Source: Clostridia bacterium (GTDB taxonomy: Bacteria; Bacillota_A; Clostridia; Christensenellales; UBA1242). Taken from it: 7,166 nt of DNA. The stretch spans positions 1 through 7,166 of the forward strand of contig JAFVZD010000090.1 in NCBI GenBank assembly GCA_017508345.1, given 5' to 3'. Both the position numbers and the translations under genes were made by a program. The notes below the pieces were generated by a model. That model did not search any database. It was not told the DNA's origin and saw nothing but the letters and a program-made list of their open reading frames with translations. This document shows positions 1 through 6,186 of this stretch, one piece after another. How positions within the stretch are numbered: the first letter of the stretch is position 1; each line of letters opens with the position of its first letter.

Positions 1-2
1 AA

Positions 3-89
3 GGTTATTATTATATGACCACACAAGATGGTATGATAATATTCAATAGTACTGCTTCACTCAAGGAAGGATTCAAGATTAATAAATAA
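3..89 (+). CDS. C-terminal fragment of an unidentified upstream gene
   Basis: The frame beginning at base 3 is open from the window edge to a TAA at 87-89, giving 28 codons that end in KEGFKINK. The other two plus-strand frames hit stops within about 50 bases. The stop lies 13 bases before the alaS ATG, the spacing expected of a gene sharing a transcript with alaS. The visible residues are a short Tyr-rich stretch, then a mixed polar/hydrophobic tail, with no diagnostic motif, so I cannot name the protein. A separate 24-residue peptide starting at ATG 15 is possible but less likely than the tail of a longer gene. Confidence 0.5.
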   Translation, partial: GYYYMTTQDGMIIFNSTASLKEGFKINK

Positions 90-102
90 AAGGTAAACTA
101 TA

Positions 103-1908
103 ATGGAAAAATTAACTTCTAAAAAATTAATGCGTATGTGGCGTGAATTTTGGTTAGAGCATCAACATGTGGAGATTCCAGGCGCATCTCTAATACCCGA
201 GGACAATTCTGTACTATTCACCACTGCCGGAATGCAACCATTGGTGCCATATCTAATGGGCAAACCTCATCCTAAGGGGACTAGACTATTTGATATCCAA
301 CCTTGCCTGCGTACCAACGATATAGAAGAGGTAGGTGACAACCGCCACCACACAATGTTCTTTATGATGGGTAACTGGAGTATAGGAGATTACTTCAAGG
401 ATGAGGCTATCCGCTGGAGTTGGGATTTCTTGACCAACCCTCGTTGGTTAGGTATTGACCCTAATAGACTAAAAGTCACCGTGTTTGAGGGCGATGACAA
501 TGTGCCTAGAGATGAGACCAGTGCCAATATTTGGCTAGAATGCGGAATGCGTCCTGACCAGATTCACTATTTCCCAAAGAAAGATAACTGGTGGGAGATG
601 GGGACAGGTGTAGGCCCATGTGGCCCTGATACCGAGATTTTTTATGACACCGGCAAGCCTAGTTGCGGAGATAATTGTGACCCTAGCTGTGATTGTGGTA
701 AATGGGTAGAGATTTGGAATAATGTGTTTATGGAGTTTAATGTACCTACCCCTGGTGCTCCGCTAGAGAAATTGTCTCAGCAAAATGTAGATACCGGTAT
801 GGGATTAGAGAGGGTAGAATGCGTACTAAATGGTTACGCTAGCACATATCAGAATGATTGTTTTGCTGATGCGTTGCGTGTGCTAGAGGATTTGAGTGCC
901 CAGACTTTTGATTATTCAAAAGATGAATGCCGTGATTTCTGCGTAATTTGTGACCATATCCGTGCCAGTGTATTCTTGCTCGGTGATGAGCGTCCTACCA
1001 CACCTAGTAATGTAGGCGGCGGTTATATATTGCGTAGACTCATTAGGCGTGCAGTCAATTGTGCCCGCAAATTAGGTATCCATGGTGCAGATTTGACCAA
1101 GGTAGCAGAGGCATTTATAGATTACTACAAGGATGACTTTGCAGGTTTTGAGACCAAACGCGAATTCATTTTGAACGAATTGACTACTGAGGTAAAAAAG
1201 TTCGAAAAAGCTATTCTCAGCGGTACCAAAGAATTTAATAATATTACCGCTAATATGAAAGAAAATGACATCTTATCCGGCAAAGACGCATTCAGATTGT
1301 TCGATACATTTGGTTTCCCTCTAGATATCACATTAGATTTGTGCAAAGATCGTGGGATTTTGGTAGACAAAGATGGTTTTGATAAGGCCTTGCGTGAGCA
1401 TCAGCAATTGTCTCGTGATAACTCTGGTGCAATGTTCAAGGGTGGTGTAGCTGCTGCGACCTCTAGTGAGGACGAAGTGCGTTTGGCTAGATTACACTCC
1501 GCTACACACTTAATGTTGGCTGCGTTAAAGCAAGTAATTGGTGACCATGTAGAGCAGAGGGGTAGCAATATCACTACTGAGAGAATCCGTTTTGACTTTA
1601 CTTGTGACCACAAAATGACTCCAGAGGAATTGGCTAAGGTTCAGGACATTGTGAATCAAGCAATAGCAGATAATGTTACTATTGATTGTGATAGTATGTC
1701 TCCCGATGAGGCCAAGGCACAGGGTGCTACTGGTATCTTTAATGACAAATACGGCGATATTGTTACTGTATATACTATGGGTAAATATAGCAAAGAGATT
1801 TGTGGTGGACCACATGCAAAGACTACTGGAGAATTGGGTACATTCAAGATTCAGAAAGAAGAGAGTAGTAGTAGCGGTGTTCGCAGAATCAAGGCTACTT
1901 TGATATAA
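103..1908 (+). CDS. alaS: Alanine--tRNA ligase, compact form lacking beta-barrel and C-Ala domains
   Basis: Cytoplasmic class II synthetase that charges tRNA-Ala with alanine using ATP (EC 6.1.1.7). The catalytic core shows the AlaRS motif-2 region at residues 70-98 (RTNDIEEVGDNRHH, then MMGNWSIGDYF) and motif 3, GMGLER, at 232-237. The tRNA-recognition region around residues 315-350 has the usual GGGYILRRLIRRAV. The editing domain keeps all four metal ligands: H465 and H469 (HSATH), C567 and H571 (CGGPH). The spacing of 102 residues from first His to Cys equals that in E. coli (H564, C666). The protein is 601 residues against about 875 usually. The beta-barrel segment that normally precedes HxxxH is missing, and the protein stops at SSGVRRIKATLI with no C-Ala domain. 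A cluster C188, C192, C196, C198 sits in the catalytic domain. The start has a weak AAAGG at 89-93, nine bases upstream. No promoter or T-box leader is visible, so it is probably read from the upstream gene's transcript. Confidence 0.97.
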   Translation: MEKLTSKKLMRMWREFWLEHQHVEIPGASLIPEDNSVLFTTAGMQPLVPYLMGKPHPKGTRLFDIQPCLRTNDIEEVGDNRHHTMFFMMGNWSIGDYFKDEAIRWSWDFLTNPRWLGIDPNRLKVTVFEGDDNVPRDETSANIWLECGMRPDQIHYFPKKDNWWEMGTGVGPCGPDTEIFYDTGKPSCGDNCDPSCDCGKWVEIWNNVFMEFNVPTPGAPLEKLSQQNVDTGMGLERVECVLNGYASTYQNDCFADALRVLEDLSAQTFDYSKDECRDFCVICDHIRASVFLLGDERPTTPSNVGGGYILRRLIRRAVNCARKLGIHGADLTKVAEAFIDYYKDDFAGFETKREFILNELTTEVKKFEKAILSGTKEFNNITANMKENDILSGKDAFRLFDTFGFPLDITLDLCKDRGILVDKDGFDKALREHQQLSRDNSGAMFKGGVAAATSSEDEVRLARLHSATHLMLAALKQVIGDHVEQRGSNITTERIRFDFTCDHKMTPEELAKVQDIVNQAIADNVTIDCDSMSPDEAKAQGATGIFNDKYGDIVTVYTMGKYSKEICGGPHAKTTGELGTFKIQKEESSSSGVRRIKATLI

Positions 1909-1916
1909 AATTTGAT

Positions 1917-1945
1917 AAAGTTCTAGTTTATACTAGAACTTTTTT
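1917..1945 (+). terminator. Rho-independent terminator after alaS
   Basis: A perfect 11-base-pair stem (1917-1927 pairing with 1932-1942) closes a TTAT loop and runs into six T residues (1940-1945), with a further T-rich stretch just after. It begins 8 bases after the alaS stop and separates alaS from the next promoter. The A-rich left foot and T-rich right foot might also serve a minus-strand transcript, but no minus-strand gene is evident. Confidence 0.9.
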
Positions 1946-1976
1946 CATTTTTTTATACATAATTCTACAAAATCTA

Positions 1977-2005
1977 TTGACTTGACGAGTAATAATTAGT
2001 AAAAT
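1977..2005 (+). promoter_or_regulatory. Sigma-70-type promoter for the solenoid membrane protein
   Basis: TTGACT at 1977-1982 and TAAAAT at 2000-2005 are 17 bases apart, the ideal spacing, with transcription expected to start near 2012. A second -35-like hexamer, TTGACG at 1982-1987, overlaps the first and lies 18 bases from TAATAT at 2006-2011, so an alternative start a few bases downstream is possible. The 5' leader would be only about 25 bases, ending in AGGAGAG (2022-2028) before the ATG at 2038. Confidence 0.75.
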
Positions 2006-2037
2006 TAATATAAATATACATAGGAGAGTTTTTTGCT

Positions 2038-3543
2038 ATGGGACCAATTTCAGGATTGTTTAGGATTTTGGCTATTATATTGTTCGTAGTACTAGGAGTA
2101 TTAATATTAGGTATGGGTGCACTCATCTTGTTCCCCAGTTTTAGTATATTCGGTTATCACTATATTCATCTGGATGATGAGCAACGCACTAGCATAGATG
2201 GTAGCTTAGATGCTTTTGCCAATGCGGATATCATCCGTTTTCAGACAGGCAGATTTGATGTTTTTGTAGTGTCCGATGATGAGTCACTGCTATTTGAGGA
2301 TAATATGGATATCAATGTGATTGCCAATCGTGAGTTGACTGGTTTTGTTCGTGGTGATGTGGATGTGCCTGCATTGCTCGCTCCAAAGGTGATTACTGAG
2401 GATGGCCAGTCCATAGCAGTGATAGAGATGGTGGAGCCTGATGGCTTGATTTTTGATCGTGGTATGACATTCGCAGTGTATGTACACCCAGCTATATTGA
2501 GTGCAAAGGATGTGCAGATTGTGACTCGTGGTGGTGATGTGTATGTGGGTGACCCTTGTACTTTCTCTGATGATGCGCAGACCAAGCTAAGTTCTAGAGT
2601 GACACAATTAGGTTCACTTAGCATCCAGGCAGATACTGGTAAGGTACACCTGCGTAGTTGCAAGGTTGCACGCGATATCTCTATTGCAAAATTATCCGGT
2701 GATGTTGTTTCTAATATCAATTTGACTAATAATGTACATATCAGTATCACTGATGGTTTGGGCAAGATTAACCTGCGTAATATCGGTGCTGACGGTACAG
2801 CAAAAGAGTTGTTCTTGGAGAATGTTGCCAATAGCCACATAAGGTTTGGTAATGTGTATGGTGATTTGATTATGGAGTTAGGTGCAGGTTTGTTGGAGTT
2901 TGACTCCGTATTCGGCTCTATAGATGCAGTTACACAATCCTGCAATATTCAGGCCAAGAATATTTCTGGAGACTTGATTCTCAAGGGCGATCAGGGTAAT
3001 ATAGATATCCAGAATGTACTGGGTGAGGTAGACATTGTGCAAGGTAATGGTAGTGTTTCACTCGCAAAAGTAGGCGGTCCTATCCAGATAGAGACCAAAC
3101 GCGGTAATGTCACACTGCCTGACTTGCGTACCAATGCCAAGATTACCACAGACAACGGTAAAATTGATATAGATTGTACCGCAAAGTGTGATTTGGTTAT
3201 CAGCTCCCGTTCCGGACAAACTACCGTGGATGGCTTGCGTGGTGACATAGATTTTAGTTCTTTAGACAGCGGTACCGCTAGCATAGAGATTCATTACAAC
3301 TCCGTGAATGGCAAGAGCTATATTCGTACAGAATCCGGTGCCGTAGAGATTTATGTGCCAGTTTTGGACAATACTAGCATCCAATGGAGTACTGCAAAGT
3401 CCGCTAATATCAATCTGTATGCTACACAGTCTACAGATAGAGAAGGCTCAGTATGCTTTGGTAGTATATCTACACCAGATGACTACACTAATCAGATTAA
3501 GATTAAGAGTAAAGTAGGTCATATCAGTGTTCAACGCATATAA
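2038..3543 (+). CDS. Membrane-anchored beta-solenoid protein, DUF4097-like putative adhesin
   Basis: I do not recognise a characterised homologue. Residues about 10-33 form one strongly hydrophobic segment (ILAIILFVVLGVLILGMGAL and on) preceded by a single Arg. No lipobox cysteine or clear signal-peptidase site follows, which suggests an uncleaved anchor with the rest outside the membrane; that topology is inferred. Residues about 35-190 look like a beta-rich globular region. From about residue 190 the sequence becomes short alternating strands with glycine turns. Glycines fall at 275, 284, 293, 311, 320, 329, 338, 347, 356 and 374, a 9-residue half-repeat and 18-residue turn, as in a right-handed solenoid of the DUF4097 'putative adhesin' type. 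The gene is a transcription unit by itself, with its own promoter and terminators on both sides. ATG 2038 is preceded by AGGAG at 2022-2026, 11 bases away, and no other in-frame start fits better. Role: surface or envelope protein, perhaps adhesion or envelope-stress sensing; unproven. Confidence 0.8.
   Translation: MGPISGLFRILAIILFVVLGVLILGMGALILFPSFSIFGYHYIHLDDEQRTSIDGSLDAFANADIIRFQTGRFDVFVVSDDESLLFEDNMDINVIANRELTGFVRGDVDVPALLAPKVITEDGQSIAVIEMVEPDGLIFDRGMTFAVYVHPAILSAKDVQIVTRGGDVYVGDPCTFSDDAQTKLSSRVTQLGSLSIQADTGKVHLRSCKVARDISIAKLSGDVVSNINLTNNVHISITDGLGKINLRNIGADGTAKELFLENVANSHIRFGNVYGDLIMELGAGLLEFDSVFGSIDAVTQSCNIQAKNISGDLILKGDQGNIDIQNVLGEVDIVQGNGSVSLAKVGGPIQIETKRGNVTLPDLRTNAKITTDNGKIDIDCTAKCDLVISSRSGQTTVDGLRGDIDFSSLDSGTASIEIHYNSVNGKSYIRTESGAVEIYVPVLDNTSIQWSTAKSANINLYATQSTDREGSVCFGSISTPDDYTNQIKIKSKVGHISVQRI
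2860..3243 (+). repeat. Protein-level 18-residue solenoid repeats
   Basis: This stretch encodes residues 275-402 of the membrane protein. Turn-starting glycines sit at 275, 293, 311, 329 and 347 and mid-turn glycines at 284, 320, 338, 356 and 374; positions 302 and 365 carry Cys and Thr instead. One residue is gained near 392, after which the pattern resumes (G393, G402). A typical turn is GDLILKGDQGNIDIQNVL. The DNA itself is not an exact repeat, so the units are old and diverged. Confidence 0.8.
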
Positions 3544-3551
3544 TTGTAGGG

Positions 3552-3588
3552 AAAAATCCTAGTTTTTTGCTAGGTTTTTTCTTTTTTT
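3552..3588 (+). terminator. Terminator after the solenoid protein
   Basis: CCTAG at 3558-3562 pairs with CTAGG at 3570-3574, extended inward by one T-G wobble, leaving a T-rich loop. Flanking A (3552-3556) and T tracts can lengthen the stem past one T-T mismatch. It runs into six T, a C and seven T. The stop codon lies 8 bases upstream. The stem is weaker than the other two in the window but the T tract is long. Confidence 0.75.
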
Positions 3589-3589
3589 A

Positions 3590-3600
3590 GTCAAAATCAT
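3590..3600 (+). repeat. Shared intergenic 11-mer, copy 1
   Basis: GTCAAAATCAT lies just after the T tract of the terminator and upstream of the trxB promoter. The same 11 bases recur at 6040-6050 in the same relative position. Meaning unknown. Confidence 0.45.
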
Positions 3601-3620
3601 TTTATTCTTTTCAAAATTTA

Positions 3621-3629
3621 TGGTATAAT
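3621..3629 (+). promoter_or_regulatory. Extended -10 promoter for trxB-glmM
   Basis: TGGTATAAT is a perfect -10 hexamer (3624-3629) with the TGn extension. The -35 position at the ideal 17-base distance holds only TTTATT (3601-3606), a poor match, in keeping with extended -10 promoters that do not need a good -35. Transcription would begin near 3636, leaving a leader of about 22 bases that carries AGGAG at 3644-3648. Confidence 0.75.
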
Positions 3630-3657
3630 ATATTTTATTTAATAGGAGAAATAATTT

Positions 3658-4587
3658 ATGAATTACGATTTAATTATAATAGGCGGTGGCCCTGCGGGGA
3701 TGACTGCTGGTATATATTCCGCTCGTGCAGGACTCAAGGTACTCCTGCTCGAAAAGGCGGGTGTAGGTGGTCAGGTGGCTCAGACTAGCGAGATTGCCAA
3801 TTACCCAGGTTTTGCGTCTATAGATGGATTTAGTCTAGCACAAAATATGTTTGAGCAAATGACAGCATTAGGTGTAGAGACCATTTTTAGCCCAGTAGAC
3901 AAGGTGGATTTGCTCAGTCAACCCAAGACCGTTATAGCCGGCGGAGTAACATATTCCGCTACTAGCGTCATATTAAGTATGGGTGCATCCTCTCGCGGGT
4001 TAGGTGTCCCTTCTGAGCGTAAATTCATTGGTAGAGGCGTCTCATATTGTGCTACTTGCGATGGTAATTTCTTTCGTGGCAAAGATGTAGTAGTAGTGGG
4101 TGGCGGTAATACCGCTCTCCAAGATGTCCTATACCTCGCTCCATTGGTAAAATCCGTTACACTTGTTCACCGCCGTGAAGGTTTCCGTGCAGATGAGGTT
4201 ACTCTCGCACAATTCCAAAAACTCGTTTCTACTGAGGATACCAATGTATTCCAGCAACTCAATAAGGTAGTTGTAGATGTCTTGGGCGAGAATAAAGTAT
4301 CCGGTATCAGTGTTCGTGATGTATTTACCGGAGAAGTCAGCCAGATTGCTTGCGATGGAGTATTCGTGGCAATAGGTATGAACCCTCAATCCGACATCCT
4401 AGATGGTAGTGTCGAGTTGGATGCACAAGGTTATATCAAGGTAAATGACGATATGTCCACCAATATCCCAGGTGTATTCGGCGCAGGCGATGTCACTCAC
4501 AAATCCCTTCGTCAAGTCGCTACCGCAGTGAGCGATGGTGCTATCGCCGGTACTCAGGCTAGCATTTATGTCAAGCGTAATAGGTGA
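3658..4587 (+). CDS. trxB: Thioredoxin reductase (NADPH)
   Basis: Cytoplasmic flavoprotein that passes electrons from NADPH through FAD and a redox-active disulfide to thioredoxin (EC 1.8.1.9). The N-terminal FAD-binding motif GGGPAG is at residues 9-14. The active-site CATC is at 131-134 within SYCATCDG. The NADPH-domain motif GGGNTA is at 148-153, and HRRxxxR at 171-177 supplies the arginines that hold the 2'-phosphate, arguing for NADPH. The second FAD motif GAGDV is at 275-279, followed by the usual RQVATAVSDG. At 309 residues it is complete (E. coli enzyme about 320). ATG 3658 has AGGAG nine bases upstream. It is the first gene of a two-gene unit with glmM, 25 bases downstream. No thioredoxin gene is in the window. 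It is the only gene here ending in TGA. Confidence 0.96.
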   Translation: MNYDLIIIGGGPAGMTAGIYSARAGLKVLLLEKAGVGGQVAQTSEIANYPGFASIDGFSLAQNMFEQMTALGVETIFSPVDKVDLLSQPKTVIAGGVTYSATSVILSMGASSRGLGVPSERKFIGRGVSYCATCDGNFFRGKDVVVVGGGNTALQDVLYLAPLVKSVTLVHRREGFRADEVTLAQFQKLVSTEDTNVFQQLNKVVVDVLGENKVSGISVRDVFTGEVSQIACDGVFVAIGMNPQSDILDGSVELDAQGYIKVNDDMSTNIPGVFGAGDVTHKSLRQVATAVSDGAIAGTQASIYVKRNR

Positions 4588-4601
4588 TATGTCGCATTTT
4601 T

Positions 4602-4607
4602 AGGAGG
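4602..4607 (+). promoter_or_regulatory. Shine-Dalgarno that fixes the glmM start at TTG 4613
   Basis: AGGAGG occupies 4602-4607. It overlaps the in-frame GTG at 4607-4609, so that GTG cannot be the start it serves. TTG at 4613-4615, five bases downstream, is correctly spaced and gives the canonical GlmM N-terminus MNKNIFGTDGVRG. Confidence 0.85.
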
Positions 4608-4612
4608 TGTTT

Positions 4613-5953
4613 TTGAATAAAAACATATTCGGTACGGATGGCGTCCGTGGTGTAGCCAATACCGAGATTTCGGGCGATTTCGCTTTTCGATTGGGCCAAG
4701 CCTTCGCTGTCTATCTCAGCGAAAATTCCACTTCATCCAATCTCACTATTTGTGTAGGTAGAGATACACGCCCAAGTGGCCATATGCTCCTATCCGCCTT
4801 TGTAGCAGGCGTTATGACTATGGGCGTCAATGTCCTAGATGTTGGCGTGGCTCCCACCCCAGCCATTAGTTACCTTACTAGTCATTTGCATTATTCAGCC
4901 GGTGCTGTGATTACCGCTAGCCACAATTTGAGTGAATATAATGGTATCAAGTTAATGGATGCACACGGTGCCAAACTCAGTACTCTCGCAGAGTTCGATA
5001 TCAGCAGAATTTTTTGTAATATCACAGATTACTTGCCCAGTACAAATGTAGGACTGCTTACACAAGATTGGGATAAACCAAAATTATGGGCAGACTACTT
5101 GATAAAATGCGTGGATAATGTCAATCTCTCCAATTTTCGTGTTGTCGTAGATTGTGCACATGGTGCTGGCTTTAGGGCTGTTCCCTATGTCCTCAAATCT
5201 TTGGGTGCCAATGTTACTTGCCTCAATTGCGATGATGATGGTGGTCTTATCAACCTAAATTGTGGCTCCACTTGTTTGACACAATTACTATCCGCGATGC
5301 AGTCCAATATTTATGATGTTGGACTCGCCTTTGATGGCGATGCAGATAGGTTAGTAGTATGCGATAGTAGTGGTAATGTACTATCTGGAGATGACATCTT
5401 GTTTGTTTTGGCTAAATACTTTGCTGACCACAATTTACTCAAATCCAATACTATTGTGGCTACCATTGTGTCCAATCACGGCTTAGAACAGTCACTCTCG
5501 CCACTAGGTATCCTAGTCCGTAGAGTAGATGTGGGAGACAAATTTGTTCTCCACCAGTTGCTCGCAGAGGATTACTCATTGGGAGGCGAGGATAGTGGCC
5601 ATATCATTATGCCACAATTCAATCTCTCCGCAGATGCTCTGTTGACCGCTCTATTTTTGCTGAAAATCCTCCAGTCTACCAATTCAAACCTGACTCAACT
5701 TACCGCTGAATTTCAGCGCTTCCCTAGAGCCACTCGCAATGTCCCAGTTAGTGCACGCCAACACGCCTTATTATCAGCAGGGGCTTTGGCTGAGCCTCTA
5801 GAACAATTACTAAGAGAATTAGGCGATGCAGGAACTATCATTTTGCGTCCTAGCGGTACCGAGAGTATGGCTCGTGTGCTGGTCGAGGGTAATGACCAAT
5901 CTATCATCACCAATATCGCAGACAAACTCCAATCTCTAATACTAGCACTCTAA
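4613..5953 (+). CDS. glmM: Phosphoglucosamine mutase
   Basis: Converts glucosamine-6-phosphate to glucosamine-1-phosphate (EC 5.4.2.10), the step before GlmU in making UDP-GlcNAc for peptidoglycan and other envelope glycans; cytoplasmic. From the TTG start the protein is 446 residues, almost exactly the family length (E. coli 445). The N-terminal FGTDGVRG is at 6-13. The phospho-serine loop ITASHN has its serine at 103. The metal-binding loop is D241-G-D243-A-D245-R, the same numbering as in E. coli. The sugar-binding loop GGEDSGH is at 324-330, and the phosphate-binding RPSGTE at 412-417. The loop reads ASHNLSEYNGIK rather than the common ASHNP, a small variation. It lies 25 bases after trxB with a strong Shine-Dalgarno and is very likely cotranscribed with it. 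The start is the rare TTG; the GTG six bases earlier overlaps the ribosome-binding site. Confidence 0.96.
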   Translation: MNKNIFGTDGVRGVANTEISGDFAFRLGQAFAVYLSENSTSSNLTICVGRDTRPSGHMLLSAFVAGVMTMGVNVLDVGVAPTPAISYLTSHLHYSAGAVITASHNLSEYNGIKLMDAHGAKLSTLAEFDISRIFCNITDYLPSTNVGLLTQDWDKPKLWADYLIKCVDNVNLSNFRVVVDCAHGAGFRAVPYVLKSLGANVTCLNCDDDGGLINLNCGSTCLTQLLSAMQSNIYDVGLAFDGDADRLVVCDSSGNVLSGDDILFVLAKYFADHNLLKSNTIVATIVSNHGLEQSLSPLGILVRRVDVGDKFVLHQLLAEDYSLGGEDSGHIIMPQFNLSADALLTALFLLKILQSTNSNLTQLTAEFQRFPRATRNVPVSARQHALLSAGALAEPLEQLLRELGDAGTIILRPSGTESMARVLVEGNDQSIITNIADKLQSLILAL

Positions 5954-5999
5954 TTTTTGTGGGGTAAAAATATAAAAAACTACATACCGCTATTTTTTT

Positions 6000-6030
6000 G
6001 AAGCCGGGCGAATTCAGCCCCGGTTTTTTT
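6000..6030 (+). terminator. GC-rich terminator closing trxB-glmM
   Basis: AAGCCGGG (6001-6008) pairs with CCCGGTTT (6019-6026), including one G-T wobble, around a 10-base loop containing GAATTC, and runs into seven T (6024-6030). The stem is far richer in GC than its surroundings. It lies 47 bases after the glmM stop. Confidence 0.9.
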
Positions 6031-6039
6031 ATGTTTTTG

Positions 6040-6050
6040 GTCAAAATCAT
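6040..6050 (+). repeat. Shared intergenic 11-mer, copy 2
   Basis: Identical to 3590-3600. Here too it follows a terminator T tract and precedes an extended -10 promoter. The core CAAAATC also occurs in the alaS-solenoid gap, near 1968-1974. Confidence 0.45.
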
Positions 6051-6076
6051 ACAAAATTGCTGTTTTTTATCAAAAT

Positions 6077-6096
6077 TTTTTCATATTTTTGAAAAA
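6077..6096 (+). promoter_or_regulatory. Inverted repeat upstream of the secreted-protein promoter
   Basis: TTTTTCA (6077-6083) and TGAAAAA (6090-6096) form a perfect 7-base dyad with a 6-base spacer, 16 bases upstream of the -35. It could be an operator or a weak hairpin; no T tract follows it, so it is not a plus-strand terminator. In such AT-rich DNA chance is a fair explanation. Confidence 0.3.
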
Positions 6097-6111
6097 TGTA
6101 TGCGTTTTCGT

Positions 6112-6140
6112 TTGTTAAAAAATAGATTTTTTGGTAGAAT
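6112..6140 (+). promoter_or_regulatory. Promoter for the secreted glycine-rich protein
   Basis: TTGTTA at 6112-6117 and TAGAAT at 6135-6140 are 17 bases apart, and the -10 carries a TGG extension (6132-6134) like that of trxB. Transcription should start near 6147, inside a small AT palindrome (AATATA at 6141-6146, TATATT at 6151-6156). The leader of about 40 bases ends in AGGAGG at 6175-6180. Confidence 0.75.
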
Positions 6141-6186
6141 AATATATAAATATATTATTGTCTATGCAATTTATAGGAGGACGCAT

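Noticed and set aside
1..102. T-box riboswitch or other leader before alaS
   Set aside because: Only 13 bases separate the upstream stop from the alaS start, and no T-box hallmarks or terminator hairpin are present.
1125..1847. Several short minus-strand frames and one plus-strand frame within alaS
   Set aside because: All overlap conserved AlaRS coding sequence and show no family motif.
2241..2945. Minus-strand open frame of 234 codons inside the solenoid gene
   Set aside because: It lies wholly antisense to a well-supported gene, and its protein is Ser/Pro/Thr-rich without motifs. It arises from the strand bias of the real frame.
4607..4609. GTG as the start of glmM
   Set aside because: The GTG overlaps the AGGAGG ribosome-binding site; the TTG at 4613 is correctly spaced.
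4585..4620. Recoded TGA (Gly or Trp), which would extend TrxB by 12 codons to TAA at 4618
   Set aside because: No in-frame TGA occurs in any of the long genes here, tryptophan is always TGG, and TrxB already ends at its normal family length. A strong ribosome-binding site for glmM occupies the would-be extension.
6011..6016. GAATTC within the loop of the glmM terminator as a possible assembly or cloning scar
   Set aside because: A single six-base site is expected by chance, and the surrounding hairpin and T tract form a natural terminator.
1909..6186. tRNA, CRISPR, insertion-sequence ends or attachment sites in the intergenic gaps
   Set aside because: The gaps (1909-2037, 3544-3657, 4588-4612, 5954-6186) hold only terminators, promoters and AT-rich spacer. 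I saw no cloverleaf, regularly spaced repeats or transposase remnants.
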